NCBI GenBank assembly: GCA_040079635.1
Contig: JBEBJY010000001.1
Coordinates: 1 to 64,000 of the forward strand
Reading direction: 5' to 3'
Source of the DNA: Aalborgiella sp040079635
GTDB lineage: Bacteria > Pseudomonadota > Gammaproteobacteria > Burkholderiales > Burkholderiaceae_C
DNA length: 64,000 nucleotides
Under the pieces are notes generated by a model. The model worked only from the letters and a program-made list of their open reading frames with translations, made no database searches and was not told the origin of the DNA. The position numbers and the translations under genes were made by a program. Positions 33,519-41,131 of this stretch are shown in pieces (position 1 is the stretch's first letter; every line of letters starts with the position of its first letter).

Positions 33519-35867
33519 ATGTCTATCATGCGTACCAGCAACAAACGTTTAGTTGGTGAAAAATCTTTAGAGAGCATATTAGACCAAATGCTGCTCTCCC
33601 CCGGCCTGAAAGACGCGCCGGTGATGGACTTGATGTGCACACACTTCGTGCTGACCTTGGCCACCAAACAAGGTCCCAAGTTCAATGTACGCCGTGATTT
33701 AAACAGCTTGCTGGCACTCACCGGTCGCCACATGGTGTGGCCTACCCACGTGTTCAACAAAATCCGTGCTTTTTTGAACATCCGCTGCAAAGACAACGAG
33801 ATTTGGCGCGGCCATGAGGCGCTGAGCAACCCAGAGTTCTTAGAGCGGCATGGCATTTGGCGTGGTCCTTACGAAGAAGGGACGATGTATTTTTACCTCG
33901 ACGAGTTCGCCAAAGATCAGCCGAAAGAGTTGCTGTCCGTCCTCGCTATCACTGGTGAATGGTTGACCCACGCCCTCAAAAAGCAAAGCACGCTGATTGA
34001 GAAAAACATCTCCGCTTTGAGTAACTTGCTGCAGCTCAACAAAGCCGAGCGTGCCTTGCTGCTGTACGGCACGATGGCACGCTACCAGCGAGATTTGCGC
34101 AGCATTTTGGTGGAATTTAAAGTTGCAAATGCGCCAGAGGCCTTTGCTGCGATTGCAGAAGTGGCAGGCGTTACCCCCAACGAAATTGGTGAAGCCTTGC
34201 GTGCAGGCTCGCGCTTGGAGCGCATCGGCTTGGTGGAAAACTTGATTTCCGAGCACAGCATCACCGACTTGTCTGATTTGATGAAAGTCAGCGAAAAGCT
34301 GCCACCCGTGTTGATGCGCGAATACCGCGACCAAAACGAACTGATGGCGGTGTTTACCAAGCCCGCCACCAAATCTGCCCTGAACTTGAACGACTTTTCG
34401 TTCGTTCAAGAAGACACCCAAGTACTGTGCGCCTTGATTAAAAACGCTGTGGAACGCAAAGAACTGGGAGTGAACGTGCTGCTCTACGGCCCGCCGGGCA
34501 CAGGTAAAACAGAGCTGGCCAAGGTGGTGGCACAGTCTTCTGGGCTGGATTTGTATGAGGTGGAATACGCCGACCGCGACGGTAATTCGCTCAGTGGTCG
34601 TGACCGCTACCGCTCACTGCAAATTGCGCAAAGCTTTTTAAAAGGCAGCCCGCAAGTCGCGCTGATGTTTGACGAAGTGGAAGACGTTTTCCCTGCCGTC
34701 AGCATGGACGCCGCTAATTTGATGGCGCGGCAAGAGCAAATGGCGTATCCAAGCTCGTCTAACCAAAGCATCAATGGCAAAGCCTGGGTCAACCAAATCT
34801 TAGAAACCAACCCCGTGCCGACGATTTGGGTGACCAACCGCATTGAGCAAATCGACCCCGCTTTCCGTCGCCGCTTTGCTTACCATTTAGAGCTGAAATC
34901 GCCACCACCGGGCGCGCGTGAGCAATTGGTTCGCAAAACGTTAGAAGGCGTAGAAATCAGCGCAGAATTTGTCGCGAAGTTGACCGAGCGCAAAGGGCTG
35001 ACGCCCGCGCAAATCCGCACAGCCGTGCGTTTTGCAGGTTTGGCAACGTCTGAGCACATGGGGCTGGAAACCTTGATTGAACGCCAGCTCAAAAACGCTG
35101 ACGCCGCGCTGGGCACAAAAATTGAAGGTGACAAGAGCCGCCCGACCGTGACCAGCTACAACTTAGACATGTTGAATGTCGAGACGAAGTTTGAAATCCC
35201 GCGCATCGTCAAAGCGTTGAAAGACCGTGGCCATGGCACACTGTGCTTTTACGGCGCACCGGGTACGGGTAAAACAGCGCTGGCTGAGCACATTTCCAAA
35301 GCGCTTGAGAAACCCCTCATCATCAAGCAAGCCAGTGATTTGATGAGTAAGTTTGTGGGGGAGACCGAGCAAAACATGGCCGCCATGTTCAAAGAAGCCG
35401 AGGCAGAAGGTGCTGTGCTGTTGTTGGACGAGGCCGACAGCTACCTGCAAGACCGACGTGGTGCGCAGCGTAGCTACGAGGTAACGGAAGTCAACGAAAT
35501 GCTGCAGGGCATGGAGCGCTTCAAAGGCATTTTTGTGTGTACGACCAACTTGCTAGACCGCATAGACCAAGCCGCTTTGCGCCGTTTCACCTTCAAAATC
35601 AAATTCAAACCACTCACCGCAGAGCAGCGCGAAGCTATGTTTGTGACGGAAGCTTTAGCAGGTGAATCGGTCAAATTGGATACAGATTTGAAAGCACGTT
35701 TGGCTAAACTGGAAGTGCTGTGCCCAGGCGATTTTGCAGCCGTGAAGCGCCAAATCGACATTTTGGGTGAGGGCTTTACTGCAGATGAGTTCATGAGTCA
35801 GTTAGAAGCCGAACACCGCATCAAGCCAGAAGTACGCGAATCGCGGGGGATGGGGTTTTTGACGTAA
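33519..35867 (+). CDS. Double AAA+ ATPase of unknown function
   Basis: A 782-residue protein. Residues 1-290 are a mostly helical N-terminal part without a known motif. AAA module 1 has Walker A GPPGTGKTE (324-332) and Walker B ALMFDEVEDVF; module 2 has Walker A GAPGTGKTA (about 579-587), Walker B VLLLDEADSYL, and the arginine finger region LRRFTFKIKF. Module 1 has RRRFAYHLEL at the matching place, so both modules look active. Similar tandem proteins occur in many proteobacteria without an assigned role; a remodelling or unfolding motor is likely from fold. A hairpin GTGAC-TGTC-GTCAC (33491-33504) ends at the Shine-Dalgarno GGGAGG and could modulate translation. Confidence 0.85.
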   Translation: MSIMRTSNKRLVGEKSLESILDQMLLSPGLKDAPVMDLMCTHFVLTLATKQGPKFNVRRDLNSLLALTGRHMVWPTHVFNKIRAFLNIRCKDNEIWRGHEALSNPEFLERHGIWRGPYEEGTMYFYLDEFAKDQPKELLSVLAITGEWLTHALKKQSTLIEKNISALSNLLQLNKAERALLLYGTMARYQRDLRSILVEFKVANAPEAFAAIAEVAGVTPNEIGEALRAGSRLERIGLVENLISEHSITDLSDLMKVSEKLPPVLMREYRDQNELMAVFTKPATKSALNLNDFSFVQEDTQVLCALIKNAVERKELGVNVLLYGPPGTGKTELAKVVAQSSGLDLYEVEYADRDGNSLSGRDRYRSLQIAQSFLKGSPQVALMFDEVEDVFPAVSMDAANLMARQEQMAYPSSSNQSINGKAWVNQILETNPVPTIWVTNRIEQIDPAFRRRFAYHLELKSPPPGAREQLVRKTLEGVEISAEFVAKLTERKGLTPAQIRTAVRFAGLATSEHMGLETLIERQLKNADAALGTKIEGDKSRPTVTSYNLDMLNVETKFEIPRIVKALKDRGHGTLCFYGAPGTGKTALAEHISKALEKPLIIKQASDLMSKFVGETEQNMAAMFKEAEAEGAVLLLDEADSYLQDRRGAQRSYEVTEVNEMLQGMERFKGIFVCTTNLLDRIDQAALRRFTFKIKFKPLTAEQREAMFVTEALAGESVKLDTDLKARLAKLEVLCPGDFAAVKRQIDILGEGFTADEFMSQLEAEHRIKPEVRESRGMGFLT

Positions 35868-35892
35868 ATCTTAAGATTTACCCTTTAAATCA

Positions 35893-35941
35893 GCCTCTAG
35901 CCGGCGTATTTATTGCCTCAACAGCTATAAAATAAATAGCA
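35893..35941 (+). repeat. Dispersed hairpin repeat, intergenic copy before lepB
   Basis: Intact core with GCCTCA; stem GCTAT...ATAGC. It occupies the first part of the 259-bp gap between the AAA+ gene and lepB; the rest holds a promoter-like sequence. Confidence 0.92.
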
Positions 35942-36020
35942 TAATTGGCGGTGCAAACGATGGTTAGGTGACGTCTAAGCATTAAATCTGAGGTTTGAAC
36001 GGATTCTTTGGTTTATTCAT

Positions 36021-36048
36021 GTAACTTTTTTTGACTTGACCGGTATAA
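36021..36048 (+). promoter_or_regulatory. Possible ECF-sigma promoter upstream of lepB
   Basis: GTAACTT, 15-base spacer, GTATAA resembles the sigma-E pattern GGAACTT-N15/16-GTCTAA. As an ECF sigma gene follows lepB, this may be its own autoregulated promoter. It lies about 80 bp before the lepB start. Confidence 0.45.
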
Positions 36049-36126
36049 GAGTTAACTGAAACAAAAAAACTGTTGCAGGCGCCGCAAGAGGCACTCTTGA
36101 TGTTTGGTTATTGATGAGCAAAGTTA

Positions 36127-37026
36127 ATGCAATTTATTACTGGATCCGTTCTCGCAGCACTGGCGTTTTACTGTTACACCATATTTTTTGGGGCTGAACA
36201 AGGGGATTTTTCGCTGTTTTTGTTCGTGACAGTTGTCGTCACGGGTGCGTATTGGCTGGCAGAACAGCTTTATTTCAAGCCCCAGCGTGCAGCCAGTGCC
36301 AAACTTTTGACTGACAATGCCCGCCATATTGCCATGCAACAGCCGTGGTGGTTGGATTGGACGGCGGGGTTGTTTCCGTTGCTTTGCGTGATGTTTTTGC
36401 TGCGTTCATTTCTGTTTGAGCCCTTTAAAGTCCCCACAGGCTCCATGATTCCGTCAATTGCCATTGGCGACATGATGCTGGTTAATAAGTTTAAATATGG
36501 CGTTAGGCTGCCAATTTTGAACACCAAAGTGGCTGATGTTTCTAGCCCGCAGCGGGGCGACATCATGGTATTTCGATTTCCGCCTAAACCCATACAAAAC
36601 TACGTGAAAAGGGTGATTGGTTTGCCTGGAGATGACATCAGCTATTTGAATAAAGTACTCACCGTTAATGGGGAAATACTGACCAAGACACCACAAAAAG
36701 ACTATTTAGACGCTGACACGATGGCGACATCCAAACAGTTTGAAGAAATAATCGCGGATAAAAAGCATCTATTGTTGAATGAAGACGATCGCCCCGCCTA
36801 TATTGCGGGAGCGATTGAGTTCCCCAACAGCGATCATTGCAACTACACAATTGAAGGCGTGCGCTGTAAAGTTCCTGCAGGACACTATTTCATGATGGGC
36901 GATAACCGCGACAATTCTCTAGACTCTCGTTATTGGGGCTTTGTGCCAGAAGCTAATATAGTGGGTAAAGCTACTTTTGTATGGATGAATTTTTCGCACC
37001 TAGGCCGAATTGGCGCACTGGAATGA
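36127..37026 (+). CDS. lepB: Signal peptidase I
   Basis: Cleaves signal peptides at the outer face of the inner membrane. 299 residues with membrane segments at about 5-22, 28-46 and 80-98. Nucleophile S106 in KVPTGSMIPSI and general base K161 in NYVKRVIGLPGD; the C-terminal GHYFMMGDNRDNSLDSRYWGFVP signature is intact. The usual lepA-lepB-rnc-era setting is not seen: here lepB is preceded by a repeat and followed by an ECF sigma factor. This could be the only signal peptidase or a second copy. Confidence 0.93.
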   Translation: MQFITGSVLAALAFYCYTIFFGAEQGDFSLFLFVTVVVTGAYWLAEQLYFKPQRAASAKLLTDNARHIAMQQPWWLDWTAGLFPLLCVMFLLRSFLFEPFKVPTGSMIPSIAIGDMMLVNKFKYGVRLPILNTKVADVSSPQRGDIMVFRFPPKPIQNYVKRVIGLPGDDISYLNKVLTVNGEILTKTPQKDYLDADTMATSKQFEEIIADKKHLLLNEDDRPAYIAGAIEFPNSDHCNYTIEGVRCKVPAGHYFMMGDNRDNSLDSRYWGFVPEANIVGKATFVWMNFSHLGRIGALE

Positions 37027-37056
37027 GGCACTTTTTCATTAAGCAAGGAAGTATTT

Positions 37057-37608
37057 TTGGATATTGATGATGTTATTCGCCGCATTGGCAAAGGTGACAA
37101 ACAAGCATTCGCAGAAATCGTCATGCAATACCAACAACCCATTTTTAGCTTTCTAGGTCGAATGTCTCTGTCACAAGCGCAGGCGGAGGATATTGCGCAA
37201 GAAACGTTTGTGCGTGCTTGGCGGCATCTTGACGATTACCAACCAATGAAAGCCGCATTTTCGACTTGGCTTTTTACTATTGCACGCAATCTTGCTCTCA
37301 ATGAACTGACCAGTACACGTAGCAAAAATGAGTTTTCGTCTGGTGAAGAACTGCCAGACATGGCATCAGAAACGCCAGAACCCCTGCAGATGTTATGTAT
37401 AAAACAGCAGCACTTTCATCTGCAAGCTGCACTGCGACAGCTTAATATGCAAGATAGGAGCGTCATCGGGCTGGCCTATGTTGATGAGCTCAGCATGGCA
37501 GATATTGCGAGAATTGAGGGAGACAGCTTGGAAGCGGTCAAAACTCGATTGCATCGCGCAAAAGAAAAACTTCGTAAATTGATGGAGAAAACGTATGCCC
37601 AGCCATGA
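37057..37608 (+). CDS. ECF-type RNA polymerase sigma factor
   Basis: 183 residues. Region 2 includes ADFAEIVMQYQQPIF-like start and AEDIAQETFVRAWRHLDDYQ, AAFSTWLFTIARNLALNEL; region 4 includes LNMQDRSVIGLAYVDELSMADIARIEGDSLEAVKTRLHRAKEKLRKLM. Start is TTG at 37057: AAGGAAG lies at good spacing upstream and no in-frame ATG occurs before the conserved region. It follows lepB by 30 bp and overlaps the next small gene, so the three form one operon. Confidence 0.92.
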   Translation: MDIDDVIRRIGKGDKQAFAEIVMQYQQPIFSFLGRMSLSQAQAEDIAQETFVRAWRHLDDYQPMKAAFSTWLFTIARNLALNELTSTRSKNEFSSGEELPDMASETPEPLQMLCIKQQHFHLQAALRQLNMQDRSVIGLAYVDELSMADIARIEGDSLEAVKTRLHRAKEKLRKLMEKTYAQP

Positions 37609-37834
37609 AAAAGAGCTAGACCTCTTGTTGAATGCGTCTATTCTGAAACCGCCCGCTGATTTTTTAGACAAAGTCATGCGGCAAGTCGACAATGCACCTT
37701 CTGCACAGTTTTTGCAGCAGGTCATTGCTCATCAACATATTCAAGCAAAAAACCAGCTGAAAACGGTGGCTCTGAATCTGACAAAACTAGCCGCGTTTGT
37801 ATTAGGCATCATGTTGGCAACCGCTGCAGTGTAA
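37595..37834 (+). CDS. Small single-pass membrane protein, possible anti-sigma partner
   Basis: A 79-residue protein overlapping the sigma gene by 14 bp. It has a soluble N-terminal part (about 55 residues, two helices likely: ELDLLLNASILKPPADFLDKVMRQV and SAQFLQQVIAHQHIQAK) and one C-terminal hydrophobic helix (LTKLAAFVLGIMLATAAV). The size, topology and coupling to an ECF gene suggest a minimal membrane-tethered anti-sigma factor, but no zinc-binding ZAS motif is present and I do not recognise the family. Confidence 0.7.
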   Translation: MPSHEKELDLLLNASILKPPADFLDKVMRQVDNAPSAQFLQQVIAHQHIQAKNQLKTVALNLTKLAAFVLGIMLATAAV

Positions 37835-37864
37835 GTAAGTATTGTGTTTAAAAAATCATAAATT

Positions 37865-37914
37865 GGCATCTAACCGGCGTATTTATTGCCTAAACAGCTA
37901 TAAAATAAATAGCA
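37865..37914 (+). repeat. Dispersed hairpin repeat, intergenic copy between the ECF operon and recQ
   Basis: Core TAACCGGCGTATTTATTGCC with GCCTAA; stem GCTAT...ATAGC. It lies between convergent genes, and no other terminator is visible. Confidence 0.92.
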
Positions 37915-37931
37915 AAAAGACGGCTAATTTG

Positions 37932-39803
37932 CTAACTTCTCACAGATCGAAGAACCTCATCGCCATACGCGGTGAGTTTTTTCGCACCTATACCGCTAAT
38001 GCCGTCTAAATCGCTCAATTGCTGCGGGTCGCGCTGGGCGATGGCTATCAGGGTGGCGTCGTGGAAGATGACGTAGGCGGGGAGGTTATGTTCGCGGGCG
38101 ACTTCGGCACGCCAAGCTTTGAGGGCGGCGAAGCGGCGTTCACCGGCGGCATCTAGTGCTGCATTGGCGGTTTTAGTCGCTGATGTAGCGCTGCGTTTGG
38201 CTTTGCTGCCCCGGGCACTCGCAGCCTCAGATTCGCGCAGCATCACTTGGGTTTCGCCTTTGAGCACCTCGCGAGAGGCTGCATTGAGTTGCAAGGTGTT
38301 GAACGCGGCGGCGTTGATGTTCAAAGCGCCGTTGGCAATCAACTGCCGCAACACGCTGCGCAGTTGAGTTTCGCTCAAAGTTGCGCCTATGCCAAAGGTG
38401 CTGATAGCTTCATGGCCGAATTGCGTCACTTTTTCAGTCTTTTTACCCCGCAAAATGTCCATGATGTGACCTGCACCAAAGCTGATGCCGCTGTGCTGCT
38501 GCACACGGTAAATGGTGCTGAGCAGCTTGCGGGCGGCGTCGGTGCCGTCCCATAAATTTGGTGGGTTCAGGCAGTTGTCACAGTTGCCACAAATGTAGCG
38601 ACCTTCTGCGTTCAAATTAAGGCTTTCGCCAAAATACGTCAGCAAGCGGCCTCGGCGGCAATCGGTGTTTTCCGCCAAAGCCAACAAAGCGTCCAACTTG
38701 CCACGCATGACGTTTTTGAAGTCTTCACCCGCTGGGCTTTCGTCAATCATGCGGCGCTGGTTCACCACGTCTTGCAGGCCGTAGCTCATCCAAGCATTGG
38801 CGGGTGCGCCGTCGCGGCCTGCACGGCCTGTTTCTTGGTAATAGGCTTCGATGTTTTTGGGCATGTCCAAGTGCGCCACAAATCGTACATCGGGCTTGTC
38901 TATGCCCATGCCAAAGGCTATCGTGGCAACCATCACCAAGCCGTCTTCTCGCAAAAACCGGTCTTGGTTGGCTTGTCTCACTCCCGCGTCTAAACCTGCG
39001 TGGTAGGGCAAAGCGGGTATACCTTCGCTGCTCAAAGTCTGCGCAATGTCTTCCACTTTTTTGCGCGATTGGCAGTAGACAATGCCGGCATCGCCTTCGT
39101 GCTCGTTGCGAATAAAGCGCAGCAGTTGCTGGGTGGGGTCTTTCTTTTCAACCAAACGGTAACGAATGTTGGGTCGATCAAAGCTGCTGACGAAGTGGGC
39201 GGCTTCTTGCAGTTGCAAGCGCTCAATCATGTCGTCACGCGTCAAATCGTCGGCGGTTGCGGTCAAGGCGACGCGCGGGACAGATGCGAAGCGCTCGTGC
39301 AAGACGGTCAAGGCACGATATTCTGGCCTGAAATCATGCCCCCATTGGCTCACGCAATGGGCTTCATCGATGGCAAACAGGCTCAACAAACCGCGCTCGT
39401 ATAGCGAATCTAATTGCGCTAAAAACCTTGGATTGGTCACACGCTCAGGCGCTGCGTACAGCATGGTGATGCTGCCACTGAGCAGGCGTTTCTCCAGTGC
39501 GTAGCTGGCTTCAGCGGTCAAACTAGAGTTCAGGTAAGCGGCGTCAACACCAGCTTCTAAAAGTGCACCCACTTGGTCGTGCATGAGCGCAATCAAAGGC
39601 GAAATCACAATCGTTACGCCATGCCCGGCTTGTTGTCTGGCCAGCGCTGGAATTTGGTAGCACAGTGATTTGCCGCCGCCCGTGGGCATCAACACTAGCG
39701 CATCACCACCCGCGCTGACGTGGTCAATGATGGCTTCTTGAGGGCCTCTGAATTCGGTGTAGCCAAAGATGTCGAGTAGCAGTTTTCTGTGCAAAATGGG
39801 CAT
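37932..39803 (-). CDS. recQ: ATP-dependent DNA helicase RecQ
   Basis: 3'-5' helicase for recombination and fork repair. 623 residues. Motif I LMPTGGGKSLCYQ, motif II FAIDEAHCVSQWGHDFRPEY, motif VI QETGRAGRDG; the RecQ zinc module CRRGRLLTYFGE...CGNCDNC; a winged-helix region; then an HRDC domain (AALKAWRAEVAREHNLPAYVIF to the end). A Lys/Ser/Ala-rich linker precedes HRDC (about residues 525-550). Full length and complete. Confidence 0.96.
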   Translation of the reverse strand: MPILHRKLLLDIFGYTEFRGPQEAIIDHVSAGGDALVLMPTGGGKSLCYQIPALARQQAGHGVTIVISPLIALMHDQVGALLEAGVDAAYLNSSLTAEASYALEKRLLSGSITMLYAAPERVTNPRFLAQLDSLYERGLLSLFAIDEAHCVSQWGHDFRPEYRALTVLHERFASVPRVALTATADDLTRDDMIERLQLQEAAHFVSSFDRPNIRYRLVEKKDPTQQLLRFIRNEHEGDAGIVYCQSRKKVEDIAQTLSSEGIPALPYHAGLDAGVRQANQDRFLREDGLVMVATIAFGMGIDKPDVRFVAHLDMPKNIEAYYQETGRAGRDGAPANAWMSYGLQDVVNQRRMIDESPAGEDFKNVMRGKLDALLALAENTDCRRGRLLTYFGESLNLNAEGRYICGNCDNCLNPPNLWDGTDAARKLLSTIYRVQQHSGISFGAGHIMDILRGKKTEKVTQFGHEAISTFGIGATLSETQLRSVLRQLIANGALNINAAAFNTLQLNAASREVLKGETQVMLRESEAASARGSKAKRSATSATKTANAALDAAGERRFAALKAWRAEVAREHNLPAYVIFHDATLIAIAQRDPQQLSDLDGISGIGAKKLTAYGDEVLRSVRS

Positions 39804-39963
39804 TCAGAGCGCTAAAAGAGGAGATTTAGCGGAAATTGGAGAGGTAATTGAAGAGGGGGTTGAAGGGTATGTAAGTAAATACAGTCTTGATTGTCGCAAA
39901 TTTTTAGTCCGTTTGTAGTTCGGCTAGAAGTCTTTCTACAATGGAGAGCTATACGGATATTTT

Positions 39964-41001
39964 ATGAAACCAATTATTTACACCCGTGGCCAGCAGTTGC
40001 CCGACATATTAGCCAAGCGCATCATGATTTTGGATGGCGCGATGGGCACCATGATTCAACGCTTTAAACTGAACGAAGCGCAGTTTCGCGGTGAAAGATT
40101 CGCGGATTTTCACAAAGATATCAAGGGAAACAACGAGTTGTTGTCGTTAACGCGCCCCGATGTCATCCGCGACATTCACGAAAAATACCTCGCTGCGGGC
40201 GCTGATTTGATTGAAACCAACACGTTTGGCTCAACAACTATCGCCCAAGAAGACTACGATATGGCGCATTTGGCACGTGAAATGAACCTAGAGTCCGCCA
40301 AAATCGCGCGTGCCGCTTGCGACAAGTATTCAACAGTTGATAGACCCCGTTTTGTAGCGGGCGCACTCGGCCCCACACCCAAAACGGCCAGTATTAGTCC
40401 AGATGTGAACGACCCTGGCGCTAGAAATGTAACGTTTGAAGCCCTGCGAGCAGCGTATTACGAGCAAGTTGAGGCTTTGGTCGAAGGTGGTAGCGATTTG
40501 CTATTGGTTGAAACCATTTTTGACACACTCAATGCAAAAGCGGCTTTATTTGCCATTGACGAGTATTTTGAAAACTCGGACGAACGCTTGCCACTCATCA
40601 TCAGCGGCACGGTAACGGATGCTTCTGGGCGTATCTTGAGTGGTCAAACGGTAACTGCTTTTTGGCACAGTGTGCGCCATGCAAGGCCGTTGGCTGTGGG
40701 GCTGAACTGTGCGCTGGGCGCTGCTTTGATGCGACCTTATGTGCAAGAGTTGCACCGCACGGCGACGGATACCTTTATTAGTTGCTATCCGAATGCAGGT
40801 TTGCCTAACCCCATGAGTGACACGGGCTTTGACGAGACGCCTGATGTCACATCACGCTTGGTGCGCGAGTTTGCAGAAGAAGGCTTGGTGAATATTGTGG
40901 GCGGCTGTTGCGGTACCACGCCAGAGCACATTCACGCGATTGAACTAGCGGTTAAAAGCTCTCCGATTCGGAAATTGAACACGGCTAATTTCCATCCTTA
41001 A
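39964..41001 (+). CDS. metH: Methionine synthase homocysteine-binding module (split MetH, N-terminal protein)
   Basis: A 345-residue protein equal to the first module of cobalamin-dependent MetH. Start region RIMILDGAMGTMIQRFKL is diagnostic. Zinc ligands are C249 (GLNCALGA), C315 and C316 (GGCCGTTPEHI). In betaproteobacteria MetH is often split after this module with the remaining protein (folate, cobalamin and activation domains) encoded next door; here maeB follows instead, so the partner must lie elsewhere or the gene acts as a stand-alone methyltransferase. No cobalamin riboswitch is evident upstream. Confidence 0.9.
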   Translation: MKPIIYTRGQQLPDILAKRIMILDGAMGTMIQRFKLNEAQFRGERFADFHKDIKGNNELLSLTRPDVIRDIHEKYLAAGADLIETNTFGSTTIAQEDYDMAHLAREMNLESAKIARAACDKYSTVDRPRFVAGALGPTPKTASISPDVNDPGARNVTFEALRAAYYEQVEALVEGGSDLLLVETIFDTLNAKAALFAIDEYFENSDERLPLIISGTVTDASGRILSGQTVTAFWHSVRHARPLAVGLNCALGAALMRPYVQELHRTATDTFISCYPNAGLPNPMSDTGFDETPDVTSRLVREFAEEGLVNIVGGCCGTTPEHIHAIELAVKSSPIRKLNTANFHP

Positions 41002-41131
41002 ACGTATTGAGCAGGGTTAGCTATAAGTTTATGATTGTAAGCTTGGCGTTAGAATAAGCTCTCTATTTTTCAATTCCCTTCTCGCTGAGTCAAATAAAGA
41101 GTCATTAGCAGAGCTATAACGGAGACAGAAC

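Noticed and set aside
33410..33856. Minus-strand ORF of 148 codons over the start of the AAA+ gene
   Set aside because: Overlaps a clear coding sequence with a good ribosome site; no domain features.
39804..39963. Region before the split metH gene checked for a cobalamin or SAH riboswitch
   Set aside because: I saw no B12-box or SAH-riboswitch signature; only purine-rich sequence and a promoter-like AT stretch.
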